From positions 241,957 through 305,956 of the forward strand of contig NZ_NTGE01000099.1 of the NCBI RefSeq assembly GCF_002291145.1: a stretch of DNA of 64,000 nucleotides, in the 5' to 3' direction. This DNA comes from Streptomyces sp. SA15 (GTDB taxonomy: Bacteria > Actinomycetota > Actinomycetes > Streptomycetales > Streptomycetaceae). A model generated the notes under the pieces. That model saw only the letters and a list, made by a program, of their open reading frames with translations. It searched no databases and was not told the origin of the DNA. The first letter of the stretch is position 1. Each line of letters opens with the position of its first letter. Both the position numbers and the translations under genes were made by a program. Shown piece after piece: positions 23,798 to 32,372 of this stretch.

Positions 23798-26091
23798 CGC
23801 GTACGGCCCCGGTCCCGCGACGGCTGCCAGGCCCGCAGCCGCAGGCTGTTGCCGACCACCAGCAGGGAACTCACCGACATGGCCGCCGCGGCGAGCATCG
23901 GGTTCAGCAGTCCGACCATGGCGAGCGGCACGGTCACCACGTTGTAGCCGAACGCCCACAGGAGGTTGACGCGGATCGTGCCCAGGGTGCGCCGGGCGAG
24001 CCGGACCGCGTCGCCGAGGGCCTCGATGTCACCGCGTACGAGTGTCACGTCGGCGGCCCCGATCGCCGCGTCCGTGCCACCGCCCATGGCGATGCCGAGA
24101 TCGGCACCGGCCAGCGCGGCGGCGTCGTTGACGCCGTCGCCGACGACCGCGACCCGGCAGCCCTGTTCCCTCAACTCCCGTACGAGGCCGGCCTTGTCCT
24201 CGGGGGTACAGCGGGCGTGCACCTCCTCGATGCCGAGCGCGGCGGCGACCGCCCGCGCCGTTGCATCCCGGTCGCCGGTGGCGAGCACCGGCCGCACGCC
24301 GAGGCGCCGCAGCCGGTCCACGGCCTGGTAACTGCCGGGGCGTACGACGTCTCCGACCTCGATCAGCGCCTCGGCAACCCCGTCGACACGGACCAGGACG
24401 GGGGTGTTGACGTCGGCCTCCGCCGCCTGCAGCGCGTCGGTGAGGGCGTCGGGCAACTCGTCGTCCGGCGCGAGGACTTCGACCAGCCGCCCCTCGACCC
24501 GGCCACGCACGCCCTCGCCCGCCGTCGCGGCGAAGTCGCTCACCTCCGGCAGCGTGCCCTGCCCGGGCAGGACATCACCCGACGCTCGCGTACGCCCGCG
24601 CGGGGACACCACCATGGCGTACGCGACGATCGCCCGGCCCAGCGGGTGCTCCGAGCCCTGCTCCACCGCACCGGCCAGCCGCAGCACCGCCTCGCGGCCG
24701 AGCCCGTCCGGCACAGCCGTGACCCGGGCGACGGTCATGTGGCCGGAGGTGAGGGTGCCGGTCTTGTCAAGCACGACCGTGTCGATGTGCTGCAACCCTT
24801 CCAGGGACTGCGGGCCCCGGACCAGGACACCGAGCTGCGCGCCGCGTCCGGTGGCGGCCATCAGCGCGGTCGGCGTGGCCAGCCCCAGCGCACACGGGCA
24901 GGCCACCACCAGGACGGCCACGCACACGGTGACGGCGGCCTGCGGGTCGGCCCCGGCGCCCAGCCAGAACCCGAGCACGGTCACGGCGAGCGCCAGCACC
25001 ACCGGCACGAACACCCCGGCCACCGTGTCCGCCAGCCGCTGCGCCCGCGCCTTGCCCGCCTGCGCCTCGGTCACCAGCCGGGTGATGCGGGCAAGCTGTG
25101 TGTCCGCACCGACCGCGGTGGCCCGTACGAGCATCCGTCCGCCGGCGTTGACCGCCCCGCCGACCACGGTCGAACCCGGCCCGGTCTCGACCGGCTCGGT
25201 CTCCCCCGTGACTAAGGACAGGTCCACGGCGGAGCTGCCCTCCGCCACCACGCCGTCGGTGGCGACGCGCTCGCCAGGTCGGACGACGAAGACCTGCCCC
25301 ACCCTCAACTCCTCGACGGGGATCAGCCGCTCGGCCCCGCCCTCGCGTACCGCCACTTCCTTCGCGGCGAGTTGGGCCAGCGACCGCAGGGCCGCCCCGG
25401 TGCCGTTCCGGGCCCGCGCTTCCAGGAACCGTCCGGTGAGCACGAACAGCGGTACGACGACGGCCACTTCGAGGTAGACGTGCGCCGTGCCGTCGGAGGC
25501 TTCGGGCAGCAGGCTGAACGGCATCGTCATGCCCGGATCGCCCGCGCCGCCGAGAAAGAGCGCGTACACCGACCAGGCGAAGGACGCCGCCACGCCCAGC
25601 GAGACCAAGGTGTCCATGGTCGCCGTCGAGTGCCGCAGCCCGCGCAGCGCCCGCACGTGGAACGGCCAAGCGCTCCACACCGCGACCGGCGCGGCCAGCA
25701 CGAAGCACAGCCACTGCCAGGCGCGGAACTGCAGGTCGGGCACCATGGACAGCACGACCACCGGCACCGCGAGCAGCGCCGTGATCACCAGCCGTTCGAG
25801 CTCCTGCCGGGTGCCATCGGACTCCCCGCCCTGGCCCTCCTCGCGCTGCTGCTTCAGCGGCTCGGGCAGCGCGGCCGTGTACCCCGCCTGCTCGACCGTC
25901 GCCACGAGTTCACCGGGGCGGACATGCTGCGGATGGCTCACCCTGGCACGCCCTGTGGCCAGATTGACCGTCGCGGTCACGCCCTCCAGCTTCGCGAGCT
26001 TCTTCTCCACACGCCCGACGCAGGCCGCACAGGTCATCCCGCCGACGGTCAGGTCGGTGGTCACCAAAGAGGTGGCCGGCTCCGTGGTCAT
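23794..26091 (-). CDS. copA: Copper-translocating P1B-type ATPase (CopA/CtpV-like)
   Basis: 765 residues: N-terminal heavy-metal domain GMTCAACVGRVE; about eight membrane helices with the CPC motif (VACPCALGLATP); phosphorylation site DKTGTLTSG; SEHPLG histidine-proline motif; hinge GDGVNDAAAL; and Cu(I)-type helix signatures YNVVTVPLA and MSVSSLLVVGNSLRL. Start overlaps the stop of the preceding small gene by one base (TGATG). The family pumps Cu(I) out of the cytoplasm, either for detoxification or to load exported cuproenzymes; coupling to a PCuAC protein favours the second role as at least part of its job. Confidence 0.95.
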   Translation of the reverse strand: MTTEPATSLVTTDLTVGGMTCAACVGRVEKKLAKLEGVTATVNLATGRARVSHPQHVRPGELVATVEQAGYTAALPEPLKQQREEGQGGESDGTRQELERLVITALLAVPVVVLSMVPDLQFRAWQWLCFVLAAPVAVWSAWPFHVRALRGLRHSTATMDTLVSLGVAASFAWSVYALFLGGAGDPGMTMPFSLLPEASDGTAHVYLEVAVVVPLFVLTGRFLEARARNGTGAALRSLAQLAAKEVAVREGGAERLIPVEELRVGQVFVVRPGERVATDGVVAEGSSAVDLSLVTGETEPVETGPGSTVVGGAVNAGGRMLVRATAVGADTQLARITRLVTEAQAGKARAQRLADTVAGVFVPVVLALAVTVLGFWLGAGADPQAAVTVCVAVLVVACPCALGLATPTALMAATGRGAQLGVLVRGPQSLEGLQHIDTVVLDKTGTLTSGHMTVARVTAVPDGLGREAVLRLAGAVEQGSEHPLGRAIVAYAMVVSPRGRTRASGDVLPGQGTLPEVSDFAATAGEGVRGRVEGRLVEVLAPDDELPDALTDALQAAEADVNTPVLVRVDGVAEALIEVGDVVRPGSYQAVDRLRRLGVRPVLATGDRDATARAVAAALGIEEVHARCTPEDKAGLVRELREQGCRVAVVGDGVNDAAALAGADLGIAMGGGTDAAIGAADVTLVRGDIEALGDAVRLARRTLGTIRVNLLWAFGYNVVTVPLAMVGLLNPMLAAAAMSVSSLLVVGNSLRLRAWQPSRDRGRTR

Positions 26092-26324
26092 CAGCCGCCA
26101 CCCCCGTGCTTCATGTCCATGCCGCCCTCCGTGCCACCACTACCGTCGCCGCTCGTTCCGGAGCGCTGCATGTCGGGCGCGACGGGGCCGACGGCGGCTC
26201 CGGCGGCGTACGACACCGTGAAGACCAGGGCGAGCAGGAGAAGGAAACCGCAGAGGGCGGGCGGCGGCACCAGTCTCCGCAGCGCGAAACCCGCTTCAGT
26301 GGAGGACTGCTGGGGTTCTTCCAT
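26091..26324 (-). CDS. Small membrane protein with Met/His tail, copA operon leader
   Basis: 77 residues: one hydrophobic helix (LCGFLLLLALVFTVSYAAG, about 24-42) and a C-terminal tail with PDMQRSG and GGMDMKHGGGG, suited to copper binding outside the membrane. ATG at 26324 preceded by GGAGG at 6 bp. Stop and the copA start share one base. Not a family I can name; the position suggests a copper donor or acceptor for the ATPase. Confidence 0.75.
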   Translation of the reverse strand: MEEPQQSSTEAGFALRRLVPPPALCGFLLLLALVFTVSYAAGAAVGPVAPDMQRSGTSGDGSGGTEGGMDMKHGGGG

Positions 26325-26877
26325 CACCGGCCTCCTGACCTTGGTCGGACGGCTCGGAAACAGGGATCACGGCGGGATCCCCTACGGCCGTACCGTATAG
26401 AGGAGTCGGGCCACGTAAGGAGCGAGTTCCGTGCGCCCCTGCCCTGTGGGGTACGTCACAACCGCAGGGCTTTCCGGCCGACCCTCCACCGCGACGGCCC
26501 TGAGCCGCCATGCCCCGACACCGAGCAGGAGGACGGCAACGCCAGCACCGACAGGGACGGCGAGTGTTTCCAGCCCTCAGCGGGATCCGCCACAGCTTGC
26601 TGATACCGGTGGAACCGGCGCCGGTGCCGCGATGGCGACGGCTGGGGCTTGCGTGTGCACTCGCGACGGGGCTGGTGGGCCGGGCAGCAGAGAGAGCCGA
26701 GCCCGACGCTTCGGCCATCGCGCTCACGCGATATCCCGCCGATCAACGGCGTCGTGCCCATAGCGTGCCCGTAAGAACGGACAACCACAGTCAACAGCGG
26801 TGTGACCCGACCCGCACCACAACCCCAGGAAGAAGACATCTGTGCAGGTCAGAACCACAGAGCCCCCGGAAGCGCCG
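26325..26877. other. 553-bp gap upstream of the copper operon
   Basis: No supported gene. A perfect 10-bp palindrome TACGGCCGTA lies at 26386-26395 followed by CCGTATAG, about 60 bp upstream of the copper operon; it is a candidate promoter/operator, but resemblance to known CsoR sites is not clear. The right part borders the tRNA-derived repeat. Confidence 0.35.
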
Positions 26878-26924
26878 TCGCTTCCCAAGCTGAGAGCGCG
26901 AGTTCGATTCTCGTCACCCGCTCC
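26878..26924 (+). repeat. 3' half of tRNA-Gly(CCC), att-like copy 1
   Basis: Begins in the anticodon arm (GCTTCCCAAGC, loop TTCCCAA, anticodon CCC), continues through the variable and T arms (GCGAGTTCGATTCTCG) to the acceptor 3' strand and CCA (CACCCGCTCCA). No 5' half is present upstream. A 42-bp core (26878-26919) is identical to copy 3 at 40763-40804. Such 3'-half copies mark attachment sites left by tRNA-targeting integrases. Confidence 0.88.
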
Positions 26925-26930
26925 ATGCGA

Positions 26931-26964
26931 AACCCCCAGGTCAGAGACCCGGGGGTTCTTTGTT
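26931..26964 (+). terminator. Terminator after tRNA-derived copy 1
   Basis: AACCCCCAGGT (26931-26941) pairs with ACCCGGGGGTT (26947-26957) with one mismatch, followed by TTCTTTGTT. It resembles a tRNA terminator that travelled with the repeat. Confidence 0.75.
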
Positions 26965-27022
26965 GTCTGGACCGGTGGGCGGGTGGCGCACCACAACCGC
27001 ACCATAAGGGCTGGGCTATGGA

Positions 27023-27562
27023 TCAATCGGACGGCGTGACCGGGGACCGCATGCCGAGCCACTGCTCAGCGTCCCAGGCCCGGAACCGCTCTACCTCGGT
27101 GAACCCCAGCTTTGCCGCGAGGCGCATCGAGCCGACGTTGGCGGTCTGGGTGGCGAGCACCACCGGCTCGCCGGGAAGGACGCCGTCGAACCAGTCGAGT
27201 GCCGCCGCGCACGCCTCGGCGGCGTATCCGAATCCCCATGCCCGCGGCAGGAACAGGTAGCCGAGATCGGCCTTCCCCGCGGCAGCCGGACGATGGTGCT
27301 CCGGTGCTCTCCTGAGCAGGATCTGGCCGATCATCGCCCCGTCGAGATCGACGACGAAACTCCCCGGCCACCGCTCGGGCACCTCGGGCATCTCGCGCTC
27401 AAGCTCGTCACGCGCCCGGGGGCCACCGAGGTAGGTGTGCACCTCCGGTGAGGCGAGCAGTTCGATGAACGCCGCACGGTCTCGGGCCTCGGGCTCCCGG
27501 AGCAGGAGCCGCTCGGTTCTGATCGCGGCAGGTGGCCAGGCGACGGGTCCGAGTTCAGTCAT
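27023..27562 (-). CDS. GNAT family N-acetyltransferase, RimJ/RimL-like
   Basis: 179 residues. RTERLLLREPEARDRAAFIELL at the N-terminus, the acetyl-CoA loop region LPRAWGFGYAAEACAAALDW, and LAAKLGFTEVERFR near the end match the RimJ/RimL-type acetyltransferases. ATG at 27562 chosen over an in-frame TTG three codons upstream. Stands alone just inside the first tRNA-derived repeat; substrate unknown. Confidence 0.9.
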   Translation of the reverse strand: MTELGPVAWPPAAIRTERLLLREPEARDRAAFIELLASPEVHTYLGGPRARDELEREMPEVPERWPGSFVVDLDGAMIGQILLRRAPEHHRPAAAGKADLGYLFLPRAWGFGYAAEACAAALDWFDGVLPGEPVVLATQTANVGSMRLAAKLGFTEVERFRAWDAEQWLGMRSPVTPSD

Positions 27563-27610
27563 GGCGGGCAACCTATCCCTCGCCCACGAGAGCGATCCGA
27601 AAGAGAAGGC

Positions 27611-29090
27611 CTAGCCTCCCCGTTTCGCTTCGAGTGGTTGAGCTGGGGTGATGGCGGAGGACTGGTGCTGTCGGGCCCTGGTCGGTGAGTGGGCATGGCT
27701 TGGGCCCGACGCTCGGTCCGGGGTCTCCAACGGCTTCCTCGGTGGTGGGCGGGCAGGGACAGTGCCACAGGTCAGGTGGCCGGTCGCGGTAGTGCCGTGA
27801 GGCGGGCGAAGGCGTTGATGAGTTCGTGCCGCCAGGGCCAGGTCGCGGCGATCCGCAGGCGAAGACGGCGGCCGCCGCGAGTGATGCGGGCGGCTGCGTG
27901 CAGCAGCCGGTAGCGCAGCTTCTTCGGCTCGGCGGTGGCCAATTCTCCTTCCAGCAGCAGGGTCTGGGTCCAGGCGAGCAGGTCGGTGGCGGCCAGGGAC
28001 AGCTCCAGCCACGCTTGGTTGAGGGTGAAGTTGCGGGAGGGGAAGCGGCCGAAGCCGGTGGTCTTTCCGCAGCGGATGCGGTCCTCGACGCGTGCGTGCG
28101 CGCGGTGGCGGACCTCCAGGTGCTGCAGCGAGCCTTCACTGTAGGGGTGTCGGTCAGGAAGACCTGGTGGCGTATGCCCTCGTCGAGGTCGAACACGGAC
28201 AGTTGGGCGCCGGGGTGCGGGCGCTCGCGGCGGACGATGATCCGGGTGCCGTCGGGGTAGCCGCCCAGGTCGACCATGCCGGTCAGCTCGGCGACCTCGG
28301 CGCCGGCGCACAGGGTGCCGTCCTGCTCCAGCGCGGGGTGCCAGACCTCATCGGTCAGGGCGCGGATCGCGCGGCGGACCGGCTCGGTGACGGGGTGGCC
28401 GACCGAGAAGGATGTGTGGATGCCTCGCGCGCGCAGGGCCCGCAGGTGTGCCAGGAACGCTTTGGCCCCTCCGGCGCTGTCGGTGCGGACGAGGATGGGG
28501 GTGCCGTGGCGGCGGCCTGCTCTTTCTCGGAGTGGCAGGTGACCAGGGTGGCGTCCATATCAATGACCAGCCCGGGCAGGTCCCGCCCGCCGGCCTGAGC
28601 CGCGGGTATGCCGCTGTCCGTCTCGGCGGCCTGCAGCCAGGCGACCTCGCGCGCTGCAGCTCGGGCCGTGCGCAGTGCTGCCAGTGCCGTGTGGTCGATG
28701 CCGGCCAGGAGGCGCCAGGCGGTCGGGGTAGAGGCCACCGGGCCGAAAGCCTCGGCCTGGTCACGCAGCAGAGACAGGTCGGCGATGGCCTCGCCGCCGT
28801 CCGCGAGCATCACCGCCAGATCCACCGCGATCCTGCCCGGGTCGTGTCCGGTTCCGCGTGGCCGCAGGCGGCGCAGCGCGTCGGTGAACGCGGCGGTCAG
28901 GCCGGTGGCGTCGGCGAGATCGGCCAGCAGACGGGACCCGGCATGGCCGACCACCCCGTGGCCGTCGGCCGAGACGACGAGCTTGGGGCGCGAGGCGATA
29001 GTGTGCACGCAGAAAGTGCCTTCCTGCTGGGATGACAGAGACCTTCGACAAGCCTCATCTTCCCAGCTCAGAGGGTTTCGCGTTTCCGAT
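27611..29090 (-). mobile_element. Degenerate IS1380-family insertion sequence
   Basis: About 1.5 kb holding a frameshifted IS1380-type transposase. The two ends share a sub-terminal inverted motif: GTTGAGCTGGGGTGATG at 27638-27654 and, on the other strand, CTGAGCTGGGAAGATG at 29056-29071. Exact ends are uncertain, and no target-site duplication was identified. Confidence 0.65.
27772..29008 (-). pseudogene. IS1380-family transposase, two frameshifts
   Basis: The N-terminal part from 29008 reads RPKLVVSADGHGVVGHAGSR and DLPGLVIDMDATLVTCHSEK (first catalytic Asp) before frame loss near 28510. The next frame continues with DGTLCAGAEVAELTGMVDLG and QLSVFDLDEGIRHQVFLTDT, then shifts again near 28140 to the final frame with LEVRHRAHARVEDRIRCGK, the Glu-containing block, and FTLNQAWLELSLAATDLLAW to the stop at 27772. 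All three DDE blocks survive but in three frames, so the enzyme is dead unless frameshifted during translation. Confidence 0.85.
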
Positions 29091-29125
29091 CAAGATCCGG
29101 ACACCGCGGCAAGTGAAACGCGCAG

Positions 29126-30096
29126 GCTAGTGCCGCATCAGGCAACGTTCGCCTTTCTTGCTTCTTGTGGCAGGCATGGTCAGTGCCGTCGAGTGCGAAG
29201 TAGCGCAGGGCGGTGAAGTGGCCTCGATACGGTTGAGTCAGGAGCTGTTGATCGGCGGGGTCATGCCCGGCCGCAATCGACCCGCCCCAACTTCTCACCC
29301 ATCGTCATGAGTGGAAGCGGCGAACGCGCGGCACCTCAACAGACAGGTTCACCAGTCGCCCCCCGGAGGCGCGCCCTCTGCATCGCGGCAAGCCGCCGCA
29401 CCACACGGATACACAGAGCCCCTGAGACGACATACAGCGCGGCCCCGGCCATCTCTGTTGACAGCGGGCCTCGGGAGGTGGAGGGAAAGTCGAGAAGCTG
29501 CGCCGCCACGAAGAGCAGCCACCACGAGGTCAGCAGTACGCCGGTGCGCCGCGGGCGGTCGGCCGGAGAGCTGGCAGCCCAGATGTCATTGAGGATCCGC
29601 TTCGGGAGGAAGAAGCAGGCGACCGGAACCAGCCACGCGCCTGTAGTCCAGCCGCGCTTCATCCGGTGTCCGCCGGGCGCCAGAGCCTCGGCGTTCACCC
29701 GCATCTGCCACAGCCACCGAAGGAAGACGAATCCAGTCAGCAGGAAGGCGAACAGCCTCATACCGGTGAGGTTGCCGACCCATATCTCCCTCTCGAAGGC
29801 GGCATACGAGCCGTGAGCCGCGCGGTAAAGACGCAGCTGAGCGACAAGTAACGCGACATTCACCAGCACGCAAGCCCCGAGCGCGGCCACGACTACAGTC
29901 GTCATCGCCTTCGGTACAAAGAGCGGCTCGCGCTCGGCCGATGGCACGGGCGGGGACACGGCGATGGCGTCGTTGTGACTCACGCGGCCACAAACTACTG
30001 CTGAGCTCGGCATTCAGTCCAGCTTGAACGGATCCCAAGGCGCGATCCGGCGCGACGCGTCACGACAGGGCGAGCGTTGCCTGATGCGGCACTAGC
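29126..30096. mobile_element. 971-bp segment bounded by perfect 22-bp inverted repeats
   Basis: The arms 29126-29147 (begins GCTAGTGCCGCATC) and 30075-30096 (ends GATGCGGCACTAGC) are exact reverse complements over 22 bp. Inside is the DUF4328 gene and no complete transposase. The right arm supplies the stop codon of the integrase fragment, so the element abuts or interrupts that gene. It looks like a non-autonomous element with a passenger gene. Confidence 0.75.
29336..30013 (-). CDS. DUF4328 membrane protein
   Basis: 225 residues with four to five hydrophobic segments (AMTTVVVAALGACVLVNVAL; LTGMRLFAFLLTGFVFLRWL; a later GVLLTSWWLLFVAAQLL). The core FLRWLWQMRVNAEALAPGG then GWTTGAWLVPVACFFLPKRI is the DUF4328 signature. 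No clear ribosome-binding site at 30013; a GTG at 29983 is an alternative start. Function unknown. It is the only gene inside the 22-bp inverted repeats. Confidence 0.8.
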   Translation of the reverse strand: MPSSAVVCGRVSHNDAIAVSPPVPSAEREPLFVPKAMTTVVVAALGACVLVNVALLVAQLRLYRAAHGSYAAFEREIWVGNLTGMRLFAFLLTGFVFLRWLWQMRVNAEALAPGGHRMKRGWTTGAWLVPVACFFLPKRILNDIWAASSPADRPRRTGVLLTSWWLLFVAAQLLDFPSTSRGPLSTEMAGAALYVVSGALCIRVVRRLAAMQRARLRGATGEPVC

Positions 30097-30640
30097 TACC
30101 GGTGGGCTTCTGCTTGTGGTGCGCGGGGTCGTCCTTGTGGTGCTTCGCACGCTCGGCGCGCACCATCTCGTCGAGCCCAGCCGCCACCTCGCGCTGCCGT
30201 TCGTCATCGGAGTGCTGATAGATCAACGCGGCCTTCTCGGAGGACTGTCCGGCCCGGACCATGGTGTCCTTCAGCATCGCGCCAGAACGCGTTGAATGCG
30301 TGTGTCCGGTGTGACGAAGGTCGTAGAAGCGGAAGCCTTCTGGGAGGCCGACAGCAGTACGGACCCGCCTCCACTTCCGGCCGAAAGAAGTGCGGCGGAA
30401 GGGGGCTCCCTTCTCACCGACGAATAGAGCCCATCAGGCCCCTTCTCGGCGTACCAGGCAAGGTGGCGCTTCAACTCCTTCTCCAGGAAGCCCGGAAGGA
30501 CGACGAAGCGTGCGCCGGCATCCGACTTGGTCGCACCGGGAGCGCGTTTGCCGTTGGTCCGCTCAGGCTCGGCAACCCGGACCCGGATCACGAGGGAATC
30601 AAGGTCTACGTCCTGGTCCAAGTGGCTATAGCCTTTAGCC
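30092..30640 (-). pseudogene. Tyrosine recombinase (integrase) C-terminal remnant, frameshifted
   Basis: From about 30640 the minus strand reads DVDLDSLVIRVRV, ATKSDAGARFVVLPGFLEK and HLAWYAEKGPDG; there a one-base deletion (near 30428) breaks the frame. The continuation in the next frame is LFVGEKGAPFRRTSFGRKW, FRFYDLRHTGHTHS (the RHT box with catalytic Arg) and YQHSDDERQREVAAGLD with the active-site Tyr in IYQH. The N-terminal DNA-binding half is missing. It resembles integrases of actinomycete integrative elements, and could be the enzyme that once used the nearby tRNA-Gly sites. Confidence 0.85.
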
Positions 30641-30685
30641 ACTACAGAGTGAGTGGTCAACCTCCGACCCCGTAGGCTGAACCGC

Positions 30686-31807
30686 ATGAAGCGGTTGATC
30701 GTCGCAGCAGGAGGAGGAGGCGACGCAGTCGCCGCCGCAATGCTTCACGCCGCCCTCTACGGCGACGAGGACCAGGCGGTGATCCTCACCTACGCGTGGG
30801 ACCGCCTGTTGATCGACCCAGTGCCAGGACCCCGAGGACCGGACAACTTCACCGGCCTCGAACAGCTCACCCCAGCGGTCTGGGCAGTGCCGGCCGAGGC
30901 TCGCCCGATCGCTCCGGCAGGCTCCACCCTGCCCCGACTCGCAGCAGAGCTCCCGCACACCTTTGCGCTGATCGACCCGCATCACGGAGCCGAGGGCATC
31001 ACCCGCCAACTCGAAGAGTTGGTAAGCCACTTCTCCCCGGAGTCGATCGACCTCCTGGACGTAGGCGGCGACATCCTGGCCCGAGGCGATGAGCCGACCC
31101 TGAAGAGCCCGCTTGCCGACGCCGTCACGCTCGCCGCGTGCTGCCAGGTGAACGCACCGATCCGCCTCCTGGTGGCAGGCCCCGGTCTGGACGGCGAACT
31201 GCCTCCCGATGAACTGCGCGGAATGCTCGGCCCGCTAGTCCACACCTTCACAGCGAAGGACGTTGAGTCGATCAGCTCGGTCCTGGAGTGGCACCCCTCT
31301 GAGGCAACCGGGATGCTGGCGGCGACAGCCCGAGGCGTACGCGGCAGATGCGAGATGCGCGACGCCGGACTCCCCGTGCCTCTCACGGATGAAGGGCCGA
31401 GGGTCCATGAGGTCGACCTGGACGACGCGTTGAGCCGCAACCAGCTGGCCCGCGCCATCCTGGCGACCACCACTCTGGACGAGGTAGAGGCACACAGCCG
31501 CGAAATCTGCGGCTACTCGGAGATCGACTACGAACGCAACAAGGCCACATGGCTCAAAGACCAGCCACCAGTGAAGCTCGACCCCCAGGCCGTGTTCTCC
31601 CAACTCGACCAGTTCGAAGCCGAGGCCCGGAACCGCGGAATCACCCACACAACATTCCGCCGCATCACCGAGGCGCTGAACCTCAACGGCTCCCTACGCG
31701 AGGACCTACGCCAACTGCTGATCAGCAGCCATCCGGAGCGGTACGACGCGCCCTTGTGGCGCATCGCAGCCACCGGTACCTCCACCCAGGGAGAACCCAG
31801 GGCATGA
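30686..31807 (+). CDS. DUF1152 domain protein
   Basis: 373 residues. The N-terminus MKRLIVAAGGGGDAVAAAML is the glycine-rich loop of DUF1152, with a later LLDVGGDILARGDEPTLKSP block (aspartates conserved in the family) and LLVAGPGLDGELP. A Rossmann-like nucleotide-binding fold is likely; no activity is established as far as I know. Start at 30686 puts Met just before the Gly-rich loop. It overlaps its downstream partner by 4 bp (ATGA) and lies beside the broken integrase, on the integrated segment. Confidence 0.85.
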   Translation: MKRLIVAAGGGGDAVAAAMLHAALYGDEDQAVILTYAWDRLLIDPVPGPRGPDNFTGLEQLTPAVWAVPAEARPIAPAGSTLPRLAAELPHTFALIDPHHGAEGITRQLEELVSHFSPESIDLLDVGGDILARGDEPTLKSPLADAVTLAACCQVNAPIRLLVAGPGLDGELPPDELRGMLGPLVHTFTAKDVESISSVLEWHPSEATGMLAATARGVRGRCEMRDAGLPVPLTDEGPRVHEVDLDDALSRNQLARAILATTTLDEVEAHSREICGYSEIDYERNKATWLKDQPPVKLDPQAVFSQLDQFEAEARNRGITHTTFRRITEALNLNGSLREDLRQLLISSHPERYDAPLWRIAATGTSTQGEPRA

Positions 31808-32067
31808 GCGCATTCAGCAGCGACTTCAATCTGGACACCGTGCGCGACGTGACCGGCAACGGCACTGAAGTCGATGTGGCCACCAATCTGTTGACCGGTG
31901 ACGTCAGACTGTCGATCCTCTGGACGCAAGAAATCCTGCTGTCTCCTGATGCCGCCGAAGAGGTAGCCCAAGCACTTCAGCGGGCCGCTCAACAGGGACG
32001 CAAAATCGCAGCTGCCGAAACGCCGGAGAGCACTGCAAGCGACACCCAAGACGCAGCCGAAGCCTGA
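31804..32067 (+). CDS. Small acidic protein coupled to the DUF1152 gene
   Basis: 87 residues, beginning MSAFSSDFNLDTVRDVTGNG; a beta-rich first half (VDVATNLLTGDVRLSILW) is followed by a helix (SPDAAEEVAQALQRAAQQG) and a low-complexity Ala/Glu/Thr tail. No family recognised. The ATGA overlap indicates translational coupling and probably a complex with the DUF1152 protein. Confidence 0.75.
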   Translation: MSAFSSDFNLDTVRDVTGNGTEVDVATNLLTGDVRLSILWTQEILLSPDAAEEVAQALQRAAQQGRKIAAAETPESTASDTQDAAEA

Positions 32068-32118
32068 GTAACAACCTTCTTCACGGGTTCAAGTCGGCTC
32101 GCTCCGCTCGCCGCGCGC

Positions 32119-32139
32119 GGCCCGGCCCCCGGCCGGGCC
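32119..32139 (+). terminator. GC hairpin after the DUF1152 gene pair
   Basis: Perfect stem GGCCCGGCC (32119-32127) / GGCCGGGCC (32131-32139), 3-nt loop, 52 bp after the stop. No T run, common in high-GC actinobacteria. Confidence 0.5.
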
Positions 32140-32242
32140 TGCGCTCCTGTCTCCGCCCCGCTCCAGCCCGGCCGGCGCCCGAGCCGCGCGCTCAGCAATC
32201 AGCCGCTTGCCGTAGAAGAGGTACGTCGTGGCTGGGGCGGTC

Positions 32243-32372
32243 GGCTCCACGGCTTTACGGAGCCACTTTGGCGCGAGCCTCGAAGATCATGGCCCCAACG
32301 TCGTGCTTTACCGGGCAGGTCCACAGACTGCCCGACGCGCCGCCAGCTTACGGGGCCATGATCACTCGCGCC
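32243..32372. repeat. Nested inverted repeats in a non-coding stretch
   Basis: Four dyads are stacked: GGCTCC/GGAGCC (32243-32248, 32259-32264); GGCGCGAG/CTCGCGCC (32270-32277, 32365-32372); GATCATGGCCCC/GGGGCCATGATC (32285-32296, 32352-32363); and the central CGGGCAG/CTGCCCG (32312-32318, 32328-32334). The last three are concentric, giving one extended stem-loop of about 100 bases. Around it (32140-32739) no gene is supported. Confidence 0.65.

Noticed and set aside
26878..26924. Functional tRNA-Gly gene
   Set aside because: Only the 3' half is present; no D arm or 5' acceptor strand upstream in any of the three copies.
29148..29298. Transposase C-terminus on the minus strand inside the 22-bp repeat
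   Set aside because: The short frame (LLTQPYRGHFTALRYFALDG) is not a family I can recognise, and it runs through the repeat arm.
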